Origin: Chlorogloeopsis sp. ULAP01
GTDB taxonomy: Bacteria; Cyanobacteriota; Cyanobacteriia; Cyanobacteriales; Nostocaceae
DNA: 64,000 nucleotides
Reading direction: 5' to 3'
Assembly (NCBI RefSeq): GCF_030381805.1
Contig: NZ_JAUDRH010000012.1
Span: forward strand, 124,001 to 188,000
Position 1 is the stretch's first letter; each line of letters starts with the position of its first letter. Positions 8,671-18,079 of the stretch are shown piece by piece. The notes under the pieces were generated by a model. It had not been told where the DNA came from and searched no databases. It was given only the letters and a program-made list of their open reading frames with translations. Made by a program: the position numbers and the translations under genes.

Positions 8671-11553
8671 TTAAGCCACTTGTTTAGAGTTTTCGTTTAA
8701 TGTTTTTTCTTCTGTAGCTTGTACTGTTAGTACTGGTTTTTTATTCTCTGAATTTAATAGTTCTTTGGTTTCTGGTGTTGGTTCTTCTCCCCGAATCATC
8801 TGCACGTATGCTTCGGAGAATTTCACCATTCCCAACATGGGATTATCTTTATATTTATTGAGATATAAGGTACGTAATTCTTGCTCGTTGGGGTTGTTTG
8901 CTACTGCTGCAAGTAAGCAATAAGCAGGGTAATATCGACAGAAGGTAAGTTTACCGTTGTCATCGAGCAACCACTGCGAGTAAATACTTTTTTGTTTGGG
9001 AAAAAATGCTTCCGTGCTGTTACGAGAGACGATTTCATTGGGATATTTGAATCTTGCTACAAATGGATCTACTGCTGATGTTTGAATCCGACCAATAAGA
9101 CGGGTTGTAAGGTTAGCAAAAATCTTGGGAGCAGACTTACTTTGGTAGATACTTTCAGGTTCTTGTGCTGATAAAATTACTCTAATACCAGCTTTTGCAC
9201 CATTAGCGCACAGGCGACCAATTAGCTCGGCGATTGACTCAAAGGAGAACAAAATCGGCGCTTCGTCCAGGAAGAAAATACTTTTCGGACTTGATAATGC
9301 TCTTCTCAATGCAGCTGCATATGCTGATAGTGCCAGTACTGCTGCATCAGCTTCAGATGATAACGAACGTAAAGCAAATACAAGTAACCTTGCATCAGTT
9401 CTAAAGCTAGATGGACGGGCGATTGATTGACCAACTCGGTTATTTAGCCAGAACTTTAATCGCAGTCTAACTTGGTTGAGTGCGCCTAATATTTCGGTTG
9501 AATTATTAGTAATTGAATCGAGTTTGATATAACCGGGAGAACAAAAATTGTAAAAGTCTTGGAGTGTTGGGATATCATTCCATGCTTGCGTACCTACTCC
9601 CGATTCAAGTGCAAGTTTGTACCGCAATTTGATATCGTCGTCATTGAAGAAAGTCTCAAGACTAAGGGTAATTACACTTTCAATATTTGATATCATGATG
9701 GGACTAACCCCTACGGGATTTGTCCCCAGCACCATTGTTATTAAAGTTGATTTCAAAAAGTCCTTAAAATCGGTCATTCGCTCTTTAATTACTTCAGGTT
9801 CATACCCTCTTAAATCGGGAATCTCGAATAGGTTGTTTGCCTCTTTACTAATGTCAAAATACGCACCCTCTTCTCCCAAAAATTGCGTGTAATCTGTAAA
9901 TGTCGAACTACCGTCGGGTTTGGGATAGTCAAGGGCAATAACGGGAATACCCTGAGCAAGGGCTGGTGTAAGCAATCCGGCAACTAGTACGGATTTACCA
10001 GCCCTGGTGGTACCAAAAACAGCTAAGTTTTTATGCTGGTTATAGAGATCGAGGTGGACTGGTGTTCCTCCTTCTTCGGCGATTAGCTCAAACCCGGATT
10101 TATCACCCGTGGCGGTACGTACCAGGGGCATGAGTCCGGGTACTTCAGATGAGAAGTACGGGAGTCTGCGGTTGATGGGTTTGGTAAGTAGATTTTCCAA
10201 AATAATAGGAGTAGTTTGAAACCAAGTTTTCCATGCATATTCGAGTTCTCGTTCTACTACCGCAGGCCTAAGAAAGCAACTGGAAAGATATTTGCAAGCT
10301 TCGTCTAGTTGTTGACGTGTGTGACTATGGATACAAAACACAAGGGCGGTGTGGATGGGGATAGACCCTCTGAGCATGGTTTCTTGGGCTTTGACAGCTT
10401 CTTCGATGTTCATGTTGGCTTTGACATCGATGCTGCCTTTGTCCGCAGACATAGCGGATGATGTAATTGACTGTTTAGTTATTCTTTGAACCGCTGTTTT
10501 GGCAAGCGATTGGTTGGCTTTGCTAAGTTGGCAAATAATTTCGGTGTCGGAGATTTTTTCGCGAGAGAGGACTTCCCAGAGATATCGTAGTTGGTCGTAT
10601 TCAGCTATCCAGCCTTGCGGTTTTTCGCTGAACTGAAGTACGCCGATATACTTGTCTTGGAGTTTTACCCAAGCGCGATCAACAAAAGGAACAGACTGTT
10701 CGTTTTCCAGTACGAGGTGTCTAATGTGGAAGTCGCTGGTTTGTTCTTCTCTAAGTCCCTCGTCATTGAGGATAATAGGGTTGGGGATAGGGATTGGTTG
10801 TGAGTGGTTAAACTGTTTCCAAATAACTTCCCAAATGTCACCTGCTGTAAGTACTTTTGTTGATAGACCCATTGTGTTAGCGATAATTTGCTCCCACATT
10901 TGGAACCCGGAAGTGAAGCTATCGCGGAGGATAGTTTCGATACGTTGGTGTCTAACTGAATGAATCTCTCCAGTAAATTGTTGCCAGTAGGTTTGCAGTT
11001 GCTTAATAGCTTTTTCGATGGGGTCGTTACTTTTAGTATCCTCGGTTGCAAGTACTGTGTAAGTACACCAGAAGCGGAGAAATTTGTTCTTGCGTACCCC
11101 TGCTTGGGTGAGTTCTCTTGCCCGCAGGCGTTCTGACCTAATTAGAAGGGTTAGCTGTTCGAGGTTGCATGATGACTCAATTTTCCTTAGTTCTTGCTGT
11201 CTTGCTGTATCATCAGTGAACGAACCCATGTGAATGGTCAGGGTTTCGCGTTCCGGTAATTCTTTGAGTCCTCCTTCGATGTTCTCGAATATAGGTACAA
11301 TTTGTTCTTCGGGTAGGGATGGGTGAATTCCCTGAATGTCAAAACAGAAGCGAACTTGAATATCTTCTTTCTTTTTAAGAATTAACGCACCGATATCTTT
11401 ACGACCAGCAAGCGAGATGCTTGCAATCCCGGCTAAGTGAGTGATGTCTTCAAACGGGGTGAGGTTTTTGACTACTCCCAGTTGTTCGGTATTGAGGGAT
11501 TTTCTGCCAATTTTTTCTTTATTTTTAGTTGGCTTTTCTTTACTCGAAGTCAT
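8671..11553 (-). CDS. VirB4/TraC-type conjugation ATPase (960 aa)
   Basis: This is the main assembly and transport ATPase of the T4SS. Walker A is GTTRAGKS near residues 513-520, Walker B FFLDEAP near residue 760, and a downstream ILSAQEPESI segment fits the sensor/Q motif. A TraC/VirB4 N-terminal domain of about 500 residues precedes the motor, as usual. Length (960) is slightly above the typical 800-900. It follows the VirB3-like gene by 37 bp. In the family the protein binds VirB3 and drives pilin extraction from the inner membrane. No frame disruption or missing catalytic residue is seen. Confidence 0.9.
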   Translation of the reverse strand: MTSSKEKPTKNKEKIGRKSLNTEQLGVVKNLTPFEDITHLAGIASISLAGRKDIGALILKKKEDIQVRFCFDIQGIHPSLPEEQIVPIFENIEGGLKELPERETLTIHMGSFTDDTARQQELRKIESSCNLEQLTLLIRSERLRARELTQAGVRKNKFLRFWCTYTVLATEDTKSNDPIEKAIKQLQTYWQQFTGEIHSVRHQRIETILRDSFTSGFQMWEQIIANTMGLSTKVLTAGDIWEVIWKQFNHSQPIPIPNPIILNDEGLREEQTSDFHIRHLVLENEQSVPFVDRAWVKLQDKYIGVLQFSEKPQGWIAEYDQLRYLWEVLSREKISDTEIICQLSKANQSLAKTAVQRITKQSITSSAMSADKGSIDVKANMNIEEAVKAQETMLRGSIPIHTALVFCIHSHTRQQLDEACKYLSSCFLRPAVVERELEYAWKTWFQTTPIILENLLTKPINRRLPYFSSEVPGLMPLVRTATGDKSGFELIAEEGGTPVHLDLYNQHKNLAVFGTTRAGKSVLVAGLLTPALAQGIPVIALDYPKPDGSSTFTDYTQFLGEEGAYFDISKEANNLFEIPDLRGYEPEVIKERMTDFKDFLKSTLITMVLGTNPVGVSPIMISNIESVITLSLETFFNDDDIKLRYKLALESGVGTQAWNDIPTLQDFYNFCSPGYIKLDSITNNSTEILGALNQVRLRLKFWLNNRVGQSIARPSSFRTDARLLVFALRSLSSEADAAVLALSAYAAALRRALSSPKSIFFLDEAPILFSFESIAELIGRLCANGAKAGIRVILSAQEPESIYQSKSAPKIFANLTTRLIGRIQTSAVDPFVARFKYPNEIVSRNSTEAFFPKQKSIYSQWLLDDNGKLTFCRYYPAYCLLAAVANNPNEQELRTLYLNKYKDNPMLGMVKFSEAYVQMIRGEEPTPETKELLNSENKKPVLTVQATEEKTLNENSKQVA

Positions 11554-11590
11554 AGCTATCTAAGCGTTAATATTTCTTAAGAGAGAAAGA

Positions 11591-11911
11591 TTATTTGCGT
11601 TTTTTTCTTGGTTCTGGTTGGGGGGGATTAACTAGCGATACGAAGGGTTTGTATCCGCGAACGATGCGGGGTGTACCGATAAACTTACCGAAAAAGGCTT
11701 TATTTGAAGATACTGTCCACCAGGTTGCCCATCCCCAAGCGGTTACTATTCCTGTTGCAAGCCAGGAAGCTTGCATAAAACCCTTGACTACCATGTAGGA
11801 GATGAGAGCGATCGCACTCCAAGGAACAATTTGGTCGGCGGGAAATGGCCCAAGGCGTGGTTGTTCTCCTAATACGCGGTTGACAGTACGAAATTCCCGT
11901 TCTCTGGCCAT
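11591..11911 (-). CDS. VirB3/TraL-like small membrane protein (106 aa)
   Basis: This short protein has an N-terminal soluble head, two closely spaced hydrophobic segments (about 27-45 and 51-68 from the chosen start) and a basic tail ending PRKKRK. That is the topology of VirB3/TraL, which partners VirB4. I chose the ATG at 11911; a TTG five codons upstream (11926) is also in frame but less likely. It lies between the pilin-like gene and virB4, the usual virB2-virB3-virB4 order. The residues RTVNRVLGEQPRLGPFPADQ before the first helix resemble the conserved head of TraL-like proteins. Confidence 0.65.
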   Translation of the reverse strand: MAREREFRTVNRVLGEQPRLGPFPADQIVPWSAIALISYMVVKGFMQASWLATGIVTAWGWATWWTVSSNKAFFGKFIGTPRIVRGYKPFVSLVNPPQPEPRKKRK

Positions 11912-12004
11912 TATTACGAAAGACAAAAGTCAGTTTTTGAAATTTTGATGAGTGGCACTTGTGGAAGTGTGCCACTCGTGGTGGCTTTTTTGACGAATGG
12001 CTCC

Positions 12005-12682
12005 TCAGCCTGTTACCAGTCCTGCGAGCAAGTCTCCAACTACAACTGTGAGGGCAACGATAATTGGTGTACGGGCGATTGTTTGCCAATCTTCGTCATT
12101 TCTGGCAGCTTGAACGACCCTAATCAGACCAATACCAAGGTAAATTAAGAACAAACCGCGCAGAACCGCAAATACGTATCTAATAATGTCTTCGTTAACA
12201 CCTGTAAAATACTCTGTGAAAAAGTCTTCTGCGTTTTGCATGAACTGAGCATTTGCGGGTGCAGCGGCGATATCCAACATAAATACTGCACCTACCAAGC
12301 AGAACAGGACAGTATAGATATTGATACCATACTTGCGCTGCATACGCTCGAAGTTGGAAAGTAGGCTGTTCGCTTCTTTGGGTAGTAGAGCTACAATGCC
12401 AGTTCCAAACGCGAGCGATGCCATTATCATGTGGTGGATGGAGATATCTGCAATCATCAAGCCAGTACCAACTGCCATCAGTCCAGCGATGCTGGCGTTT
12501 TCTTTCCAATTGCGCTTTTTGCGGTGGGTCTGAGTGGGATATCCGTATTCTTCCTCGTAGCTCTTAACGCGATCGTTTCCAAATTCGGATTCGTAGTATG
12601 TTCTCATATGAGTTGAAATTACGGGATTAGAATTGCTTTTATCTTGAGAGAAGTCGTCGCAGAGATTTTCTTTCCAGTTCAC
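12005..12682 (-). CDS. VirB2/TraA-like pilin precursor with an unusually long membrane leader (225 aa)
   Basis: The last 80 residues look like a conjugative pilin. After a signal-peptidase-like APANAQ site (cleavage near 145/146) come a short amphipathic stretch and two hydrophobic helices (about 168-190 and 206-223) joined by a charged loop (ARNDEDWQTIART). What is odd is the 145-residue precursor part. It holds two or three further hydrophobic segments (about 65-102 and 121-142), whereas classical VirB2 and TraA leaders are about 50 residues. The frame begins with GTG at 12682; an ATG at residue 26 is an alternative. It is the first gene of the secretion operon, upstream of virB3 and virB4. 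Confidence 0.65.
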   Translation of the reverse strand: MNWKENLCDDFSQDKSNSNPVISTHMRTYYESEFGNDRVKSYEEEYGYPTQTHRKKRNWKENASIAGLMAVGTGLMIADISIHHMIMASLAFGTGIVALLPKEANSLLSNFERMQRKYGINIYTVLFCLVGAVFMLDIAAAPANAQFMQNAEDFFTEYFTGVNEDIIRYVFAVLRGLFLIYLGIGLIRVVQAARNDEDWQTIARTPIIVALTVVVGDLLAGLVTG

Positions 12683-12877
12683 TTCTAGGGTTTGATTAAA
12701 ACCTGGAAAGCTTTGTTGCTTATGTGTTTATTCTATGAGGGACAATAATTTTGATACATCAGATTAATTGTTTAAGTTTTGATGCTATTTTTGCCTACAA
12801 AGTGTTAAAGCAAATTTAAATGCTAGTTAGATTGACAAAGCTAAAAATTTATTTCAAAACTATCTTTAAGCAAAGTA

Positions 12878-12910
12878 AAAATCCCTCAAATAAGTATTTT
12901 GAGGGATTAA
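12878..12910 (-). terminator. Rho-independent terminator after the DUF192 gene
   Basis: An 11-bp stem, AATCCCTCAAA paired with its complement across a 6-nt loop, is followed on the minus strand by TTTTTAC. It begins about 40 bp after the stop of the DUF192 gene. It separates that gene from the pilin gene about 200 bp further on, so the secretion operon probably starts in the gap at 12683-12875. Confidence 0.75.
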
Positions 12911-12949
12911 ATGTTTTATTTTTATTCTTTTTTATGAGAAACAGATAGA

Positions 12950-13492
12950 TTACTTGTTGAAATTTATTTCGATATATTTACCAATTTTTAGTCCTAAAGA
13001 ATCTGCACTACCAGCAGGTAATTCAATTACTTGATTTACAGGGTGAATTGAACTGTATTTAGGACATTCTTCAGTTTTGCAAGGAGGTGTATTTCTGACG
13101 ATATTTTTAATTTTTCCATCTTTGAGAAATATCATGTCTAGTGGGATGTAAGTATCCTTCATCCAAAGTTTTACTTTTTCAGGTTTGTCGAGTACAAATA
13201 ACATTCCGTGATTATTGGGAATCGAGTTACGAAATTTGAGTCCGTGGTTATATTCTTTTCTATCGTCTGCTAGTTCGAGTTGAACTGTTTGATTGTTGCT
13301 GGTAAAGGTTGCACCAATCGGTAGATACTGGGGTTGGCGAGTCCAAAAGTAGTATGGTAGGGGTGAGAGGGCAGCAGTAAAACCGGCAATTGGCCCGGCA
13401 ATATTAAGAATTTTGAGGAACAAGCTTTTCTCTGAAGTTTGTGCGCCTTTTGTTTGAGTACTGGTTTGAGTTGTTTGTCTTGTGACTTCCAT
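12950..13492 (-). CDS. DUF192 (COG1430) family membrane-anchored protein (180 aa)
   Basis: A Thr/Gln-rich head and one hydrophobic segment (about residues 28-48) anchor a C-terminal DUF192 domain (about 65-180). Diagnostic stretches are HGLKFRNSIPNNHGMLFVLD, LWMKDTYIPLDMIFL and VIELPAGSADSLGLKIG. The molecular role of DUF192 proteins is not established; many are exported small beta proteins. An AAGAAGGA ribosome binding site precedes the ATG at 13492. It lies between the Ycf46-like ATPase and the T4SS operon and has its own terminator, so it is transcribed with but may not belong to the conjugation genes. Confidence 0.85.
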   Translation of the reverse strand: MEVTRQTTQTSTQTKGAQTSEKSLFLKILNIAGPIAGFTAALSPLPYYFWTRQPQYLPIGATFTSNNQTVQLELADDRKEYNHGLKFRNSIPNNHGMLFVLDKPEKVKLWMKDTYIPLDMIFLKDGKIKNIVRNTPPCKTEECPKYSSIHPVNQVIELPAGSADSLGLKIGKYIEINFNK

Positions 13493-13554
13493 AATCCTTC
13501 TTAGATAAATAAAGTGGTAAAGTGGCTAGAAAAAGAACTTGATGTATGCGAGCG

Positions 13555-15186
13555 CTAACCAAAAATATCGATGTTACCAACGGCAAAGCGCGACGAATCG
13601 AGAGGTGAGCTAGGTAAAGCTTGTTGGTCAGCTTTGTTACGCATAGACTCAACTGTGTCAGCTTCCCGAATGGCGAGAGGGTTAATTTGACGGCGTTCTT
13701 CGAGTAATGCTTCAATGGTTAGTTTGAGTGGGGGAAGTTTTTCTTCTGAGTAGGTATCTTCTTTTACTGTTGAGCAGAATATAGTGCTGGCGGCGCGTTC
13801 TACAATTGTCTGAATTTCAGCACCCACACATCTATTAGTAGCTTTGAGGATTCTGCGCCACTCTTCTTCGCTCCAGGGGTCGCTGCCATTGCGGAAGCGC
13901 TCGTCAAACCGGGCAGCGTGCAGTTTGAAGATAGCGTATCTTTCCCCATTGTTAGGCAGGTCTACCTTGAACAGGTAGTCAAACCGTCCGGCACGGGTGA
14001 GTTCGGGTGGCAACCATTCCATGCGGTTGACAGAGGCAATCACTAGCACGTCGCTTGTTCTTTCCTGCATCCAGGTTAAAAGCTTACCTGCAAGGCGTTT
14101 AGCTAAGTCATCATCTCCGGCAAAACCCTTATCAAAGTCGTCAAAATAGAGTATTATTTGTGACAATTTATCTGCTAGTTTTAGCAGGCGTTCGAGTTTA
14201 ATTTCGGCTTGATTGCCAAAACTGCGGAAATTACCCCAATCAACCATGATGAGGGGAATACCCATATTTTGCGAGCAGGCTTTCGCGGAGTGGGATTTCC
14301 CCGTCCCTGGTGGTCCCACTAGCATAATACCTTTTGGTACGCGCAAGTTGTATTGTTTGGCGCGGGGGGTGAGGAGGCGCTTAAACTTTTGGAATGATTC
14401 CTGCATGAGTTCTAACCCACCCAGTTGGACTTTGGGTGGAGGTAGGAACTCAATATCGTAGAGGCGGTTAAGGAGTTGGATTTTTTGTTTGAGGAGAGCG
14501 ATCGCTACTTCTTCTGAGTTATTGAAATCAGTAGTTTTTTTAACTTCTTTGAGCAGATTAATTATATCTGATATGTACAACCCCATCCCAGCGTTTGCTA
14601 CTGTGAGATAGTCTATTTCGGTGTATTCTGAGGGTAATATCCTGGTTTGAATGAGTGAATTAATAATTTCGCTAACATCGGGTAAATCTTGCTTCCAGAT
14701 AGGAATTTCAGCCACGATATCGCTACTAATATCAGCAGTTGCTCCTAGAAGTAGGGCAATTTTACCAGTATTTTGATTGTAATGTTTAATATTAATTAGT
14801 GAAGATTTAATCCATTCGGATACTAAGAAAAATTCAGTTTCTTTTGGGCGATTTTCCTTAATCCAAGGGTATATATTCTCGATAATTATAACGCCGCTTT
14901 CCTGATATTCTTTCCAAAAGCTGAGTACGTGAAAATAATCTTCTTTATTGTATTTTGGCTTGGAAATATAGTCTTTAAATTCTGCAATCTGTAATTTTGA
15001 ATTCTCGACTGTCAATTCCTTGATAGCTTCTTCGCCCAAGTTCCACAGATAACACTTGCGGTTGTTGTTTTGGCAGAACTGGGTGATATGCACCAGTAGG
15101 CGCAGTCTTTCTTGGAGGGGAGATTCGCAGGCGATGAGAGGGTATTCCTCTTGAATCAGCCCTTCGAGTATCTGGAAGCTGTACAT
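13555..15186 (-). CDS. Ycf46-like AAA+ ATPase (543 aa)
   Basis: The C-terminal half (about residues 260-500) is a complete AAA+ module: Walker A GPPGTGKS near 292-299, Walker B ILYFDDFDK near 342-350, sensor-1 SVNR near 380, and arginine-finger region ELTRAGRFD near 393. The N-terminal 240 residues resemble the degenerate first AAA domain of Ycf46/FtsH-like ATPases common in cyanobacteria. The substrate is unknown. It reads toward the T4SS genes and starts at ATG 15186 without a strong ribosome binding site. Plasmid-borne copies beside conjugation loci could act on membrane complexes, but that is only inference. Confidence 0.85.
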   Translation of the reverse strand: MYSFQILEGLIQEEYPLIACESPLQERLRLLVHITQFCQNNNRKCYLWNLGEEAIKELTVENSKLQIAEFKDYISKPKYNKEDYFHVLSFWKEYQESGVIIIENIYPWIKENRPKETEFFLVSEWIKSSLINIKHYNQNTGKIALLLGATADISSDIVAEIPIWKQDLPDVSEIINSLIQTRILPSEYTEIDYLTVANAGMGLYISDIINLLKEVKKTTDFNNSEEVAIALLKQKIQLLNRLYDIEFLPPPKVQLGGLELMQESFQKFKRLLTPRAKQYNLRVPKGIMLVGPPGTGKSHSAKACSQNMGIPLIMVDWGNFRSFGNQAEIKLERLLKLADKLSQIILYFDDFDKGFAGDDDLAKRLAGKLLTWMQERTSDVLVIASVNRMEWLPPELTRAGRFDYLFKVDLPNNGERYAIFKLHAARFDERFRNGSDPWSEEEWRRILKATNRCVGAEIQTIVERAASTIFCSTVKEDTYSEEKLPPLKLTIEALLEERRQINPLAIREADTVESMRNKADQQALPSSPLDSSRFAVGNIDIFG

Positions 15187-15380
15187 AGCTCGATTTAATG
15201 TGTATAAGAGCGCATTTTCTCCTATCTACACAAGATTTGGCATCTAATTTTAGTTCTAAAAAATATCCAATATTAGTTGGTTTTCACAACTTCAATATGA
15301 CTGTAAGACTGGATATAAGACTATTTAATGTTTAAGGAATTTGTGAAATTAGAGGCTAGTATTTAAACTTTTGACTAACT

Positions 15381-15968
15381 ATGTCTAAATTATCTAAACC
15401 AGTTCCATCCTTTCCCCAGGTGTTTGTTCCTCAATTGGTACGAGATAAGAAATTCGCCCCCGTGATTGTACCTTCGGGTACGGGTGATGCGCCTGTGGGA
15501 GCGAGTGAGAAGCTATTTGAGAATGTCTTGAAGCATTATTTTGGTGATGCAGTTTTCCCCCAACAGAAAATGTTGCCGCCGGGGCATGATTTGCACTACA
15601 CGGCTGACTTTCTCATTGTTGAACCAACTACTGGACTCCATCTGGATGTGGAGGTTGATGAACCTATCTCGTTTTCAACAGGAGAGCCTACCCACTGCAT
15701 CGGGCAGGACGACTATCGCAACAAGTGTTTCGTTGATGCTAATTGGGTGGTGGTGCGATTTGCCGAGGAACAAGTTTCATCCCAGCCAGAACGCTGCGCT
15801 CGATTTATTGCTGGTGCGATCGCACAACTAACGGGCAATGAAACCTATCGTCAGAACTTACTTCATATAGAGAAAGTTACTCCCATGCGACAGTGGTCGT
15901 ACCGTCAGGCTGCAAGGTTGAAGAAGAAGGATTACCGCCAAGGCTATCTGCAACAGAGAAAGAATTAG
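15381..15968 (+). CDS. DUF559-like PD-(D/E)XK nuclease-fold protein (195 aa)
   Basis: A central domain (about residues 50-140) shows the order expected for a Vsr/DUF559-type nuclease: YTADFLIVE, then LHLDVEVDEP, then a D-x(3)-K segment, then ANWVVVRFAEEQV. Acidic residues in TADF and DVEVDEP could coordinate metal. A basic tail (RLKKKDYRQGYLQQRKN) may contact nucleic acid. It is the first plus-strand gene after the minus-strand conjugation block and appears to be transcribed alone. The biological target is unknown; the fold call is by motif pattern. Confidence 0.6.
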   Translation: MSKLSKPVPSFPQVFVPQLVRDKKFAPVIVPSGTGDAPVGASEKLFENVLKHYFGDAVFPQQKMLPPGHDLHYTADFLIVEPTTGLHLDVEVDEPISFSTGEPTHCIGQDDYRNKCFVDANWVVVRFAEEQVSSQPERCARFIAGAIAQLTGNETYRQNLLHIEKVTPMRQWSYRQAARLKKKDYRQGYLQQRKN

Positions 15969-16079
15969 GAAAGGCAGTTGCAATTTTAGAGGGTATTGGG
16001 AAAGGGGAAGCGGAAGGTTTAATTGAAGCTCTTACAGCCTAACTGTGATGGACTGGTACACAATATTGACCTACTCTAC

Positions 16080-16424
16080 CTATACCGGAATTAGCTTAAG
16101 TTGTTTTAATCGTTCTTGGGGATTCACTACTTCAACCTCCCAGAATTTTTCCATTGCCAAATAGAGTTTATTGAACTCTCCTGGCTGCAAATCTAGGAGG
16201 TTACACAATCTTAGGACTAGTTTATCCTCATCGATATAGTTATGTTCACACAGGTAGTTCCTTACCATTTTATCACCGCTACTTTCACGGTCAAATGTAA
16301 TGCCGCACCTGATTTCTTCTATAAACATTTTTGGTTCGGGAAACTTTTTTTCATATTCCTTAAAAATTAAGGCTATGCTTGTGAGTTCTTCAATTGAAAA
16401 TTCTTCCATGTTTGCTATACCCAT
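16080..16424 (-). CDS. Hypothetical protein (114 aa)
   Basis: I do not recognise this protein. It is Glu/Leu-rich and mostly helical by composition, with two cysteines and no membrane segment. The ATG at 16424 has no clear ribosome binding site; a second Met five codons on (MEEFSIEEL) could be the true start. It lies at the left end of a run of small, mostly damaged minus-strand genes (16.6-18.9 kb), so it may be a survivor of a decaying cluster. It appears intact. Confidence 0.5.
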   Translation of the reverse strand: MGIANMEEFSIEELTSIALIFKEYEKKFPEPKMFIEEIRCGITFDRESSGDKMVRNYLCEHNYIDEDKLVLRLCNLLDLQPGEFNKLYLAMEKFWEVEVVNPQERLKQLKLIPV

Positions 16425-16566
16425 ATATTATTTTCTGTTTAACTTAGTATTAAGTATAGCTATAAAAATAAAAAATAGTCTTTTCGATAATTACTTTATC
16501 TTGATTTGTCCTAAATTTTATATTTTGGGATTTATGATTATTATATACTTGATTACTTCAAAACAT

Positions 16567-16614
16567 AACCATTAGAATGGTATTTATTTATAGAGTACCT
16601 TTCTAATGGTTTTT
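16567..16614 (+). other. Terminator-like long hairpin
   Basis: AACCATTAGAA pairs with TTCTAATGGTT across a 21-nt loop that can itself form a small GGTA/TACC stem. TTTTATT follows on the plus strand. No intact plus-strand gene ends here, so its role is unclear. It also lies downstream of the broken minus-strand fragment at 16633. Confidence 0.4.
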
Positions 16615-16632
16615 ATTGATATTACATTTTGT

Positions 16633-16860
16633 TTATGGTAATCTTAAATAGGATGCCAACAAGAGTTGTAAATTTAAGATTGTTTCTTCCTTCTCTATTT
16701 TGTGGAGAAGATGTAGTATATTAAAGAAACTATCTACTGAATTGAGTAACTGGCGTACTAAGATTTCTTGTTCGTTTGTAAATGGCTCATATATGAACGG
16801 ATTTTTTCTTTAGGTATGAGCAAATATTAGGACGTAGTTTTCATTAATTGTGTGACATTT
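16633..16860 (-). pseudogene. Remnant of a small cyanobacterial gene, in-frame stop
   Basis: On the minus strand an open stretch of 58 codons ends at 16633 and reads with protein-like composition (FIYEPFTNEQEILVRQLL). It has no Met start. The same frame continues upstream past a stop at 16810-16812 into INENYVLIFAHT. That upstream phrase resembles VKENYIRILIILEN in the remnant at 17781-17950, suggesting two decayed copies of one small gene. Function is unknown. Confidence 0.35.
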
Positions 16861-16949
16861 TCCAAATCCCTATCCTGTTATCCAGGTTTATGTTTCTTTA
16901 TTTTCGTTATAACATCTAATTTGTGGCGTTTATGCTGGTTTCTTGTCCA

Positions 16950-17254
16950 TCATACTTGGTGACTTGGTTGATTGATAAGTGTAATAACTGTATTTGAAGT
17001 TAGGGGATTCCATCGGGGACGAGAGAATTTTTCACCGTCAAAATTGAACTGTACTAGACAAAATGTTTCTACTACATCCCCCCAAGCTTGATTGTGTCGG
17101 GGATAATGTTCTATAAAGAGAAATCCTGGGTTTTTGGCTAACTCTTCCTCTTTATATTTATTCCAGATAAGGGTAGCGAGTCTTTCGCATGAGTTGTGAT
17201 TGAAGTTCCCGTTTCTGATTCATCTAAGTCCGAACAGATAATAATCACGGGCAT
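16950..17254 (-). pseudogene. Small cyanobacterial gene broken by a 1-nt deletion
   Basis: From ATG 17254 the frame reads MPVIIICSDLDESETGTSIT and then runs out of sense. A second frame resumes as ERLATLIWNKYKEEELAKN and continues through FLFIEHYPRHNQAWGD to a stop at 16950. Restoring one base near 17186 joins the two into a single protein of about 101 residues. Total length is 305 nt, which is one short of a multiple of three. The joined product resembles small conserved cyanobacterial proteins that I know only as hypotheticals. Either a real frameshift or a sequencing error explains the break. Confidence 0.6.
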
Positions 17255-17396
17255 CGAGTACGTGCGATAAATTCTTAATTTACATTTGGAAGTCCAAATG
17301 TTCAAGTTAATTTGTTCGTAGTCATTTCCTGCCCCTTTCCACTCGAAGATTGTTTCAAGTACGAGATTAGGGCTGTTTAGGTTGATATTGCTGTTA

Positions 17397-17693
17397 TTAT
17401 GCAAATCCTTGTCCTGCTTTAATACAAACCCACTTGTTAATATCTTGGCGTTCCCAGATTGCATCCCATAAAGGTGCTTCCATAACTAGTTTCCAACTAC
17501 CTGTTTCCTGTCGGGCTACTTCCTTGAAATATTCTAAAGTTTTGTCTTCTTCGTCTTTTTCACCGTCATAATAAATTTTTCCATTTTTGGTTATTTGAGC
17601 TGTGCCAAATCCGACTTTAATTACTGTATCCAAAGGGCAAATGCTGCCGATAGGATTCCGAGAAGTATCGGTTATGTTTAGATGATAGCCCAT
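17397..17693 (-). CDS. Hypothetical protein (98 aa)
   Basis: No family recognised. The ATG is at 17693. The protein is acidic in the middle (EKDEEDKTLEYFKEVARQE) and Trp-rich near the end (LWDAIWERQDINKWVC). A different frame stays open from 17464 down to the start of the broken gene at 17254, so this gene and its neighbour may once have been read through or overlapped. It sits in a minus-strand series of small genes, several of which are damaged. Confidence 0.45.
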   Translation of the reverse strand: MGYHLNITDTSRNPIGSICPLDTVIKVGFGTAQITKNGKIYYDGEKDEEDKTLEYFKEVARQETGSWKLVMEAPLWDAIWERQDINKWVCIKAGQGFA

Positions 17694-17780
17694 TATGAAA
17701 ATAATTTTTTAGGTTTTTTCACAACGGGCGTTAGCTTTGGTAGTGGTCTAAATTTTAGCTGAAATTACTATTGAATCTGG

Positions 17781-17950
17781 TTATATTATTGCTGCTAAAG
17801 CTTTAGCATTAGCAAAATTATTTTTACCGTTACTGTTAATAACTGCTTGTTGAATATCACTGCTAGTCGTAACTACAGTATCGTTTTCGAGGATGATAAG
17901 TATCCGGATGTAGTTTTCTTTTACTGTACTTTTATTGAAGACAAAAAAAC
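17781..17950 (-). pseudogene. Remnant of a small gene lacking a start
   Basis: About 55 minus-strand codons with protein-like composition (VKENYIRILIILENDTVV, then DIQQAVINSNGKNNFANA) end at a stop at 17781. No ATG, GTG or TTG with a ribosome binding site is present upstream. The beginning resembles the remnant at 16633-16860. The rest of 17694-18666 holds no intact gene that I can see. Confidence 0.35.
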
Positions 17951-18079
17951 CCCTGTTTTAGGGATTTTTCGCCTTGTTTTTCCGATAATTTTTTGTTTTT
18001 CGGTCAGGCACGGCTAATGGATGCGATCGCCTTTTACTACAGGAGCAGCGACTGTATTCGGGGTCAAAGTTATTGCTAG

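Noticed and set aside
15961..16042. Open frame ELGKAVAILEGIGKGEAEGL running past the stop of the DUF559-like gene
   Set aside because: It has no start and only about 30 codons. It may be a remnant, but no family could be named.
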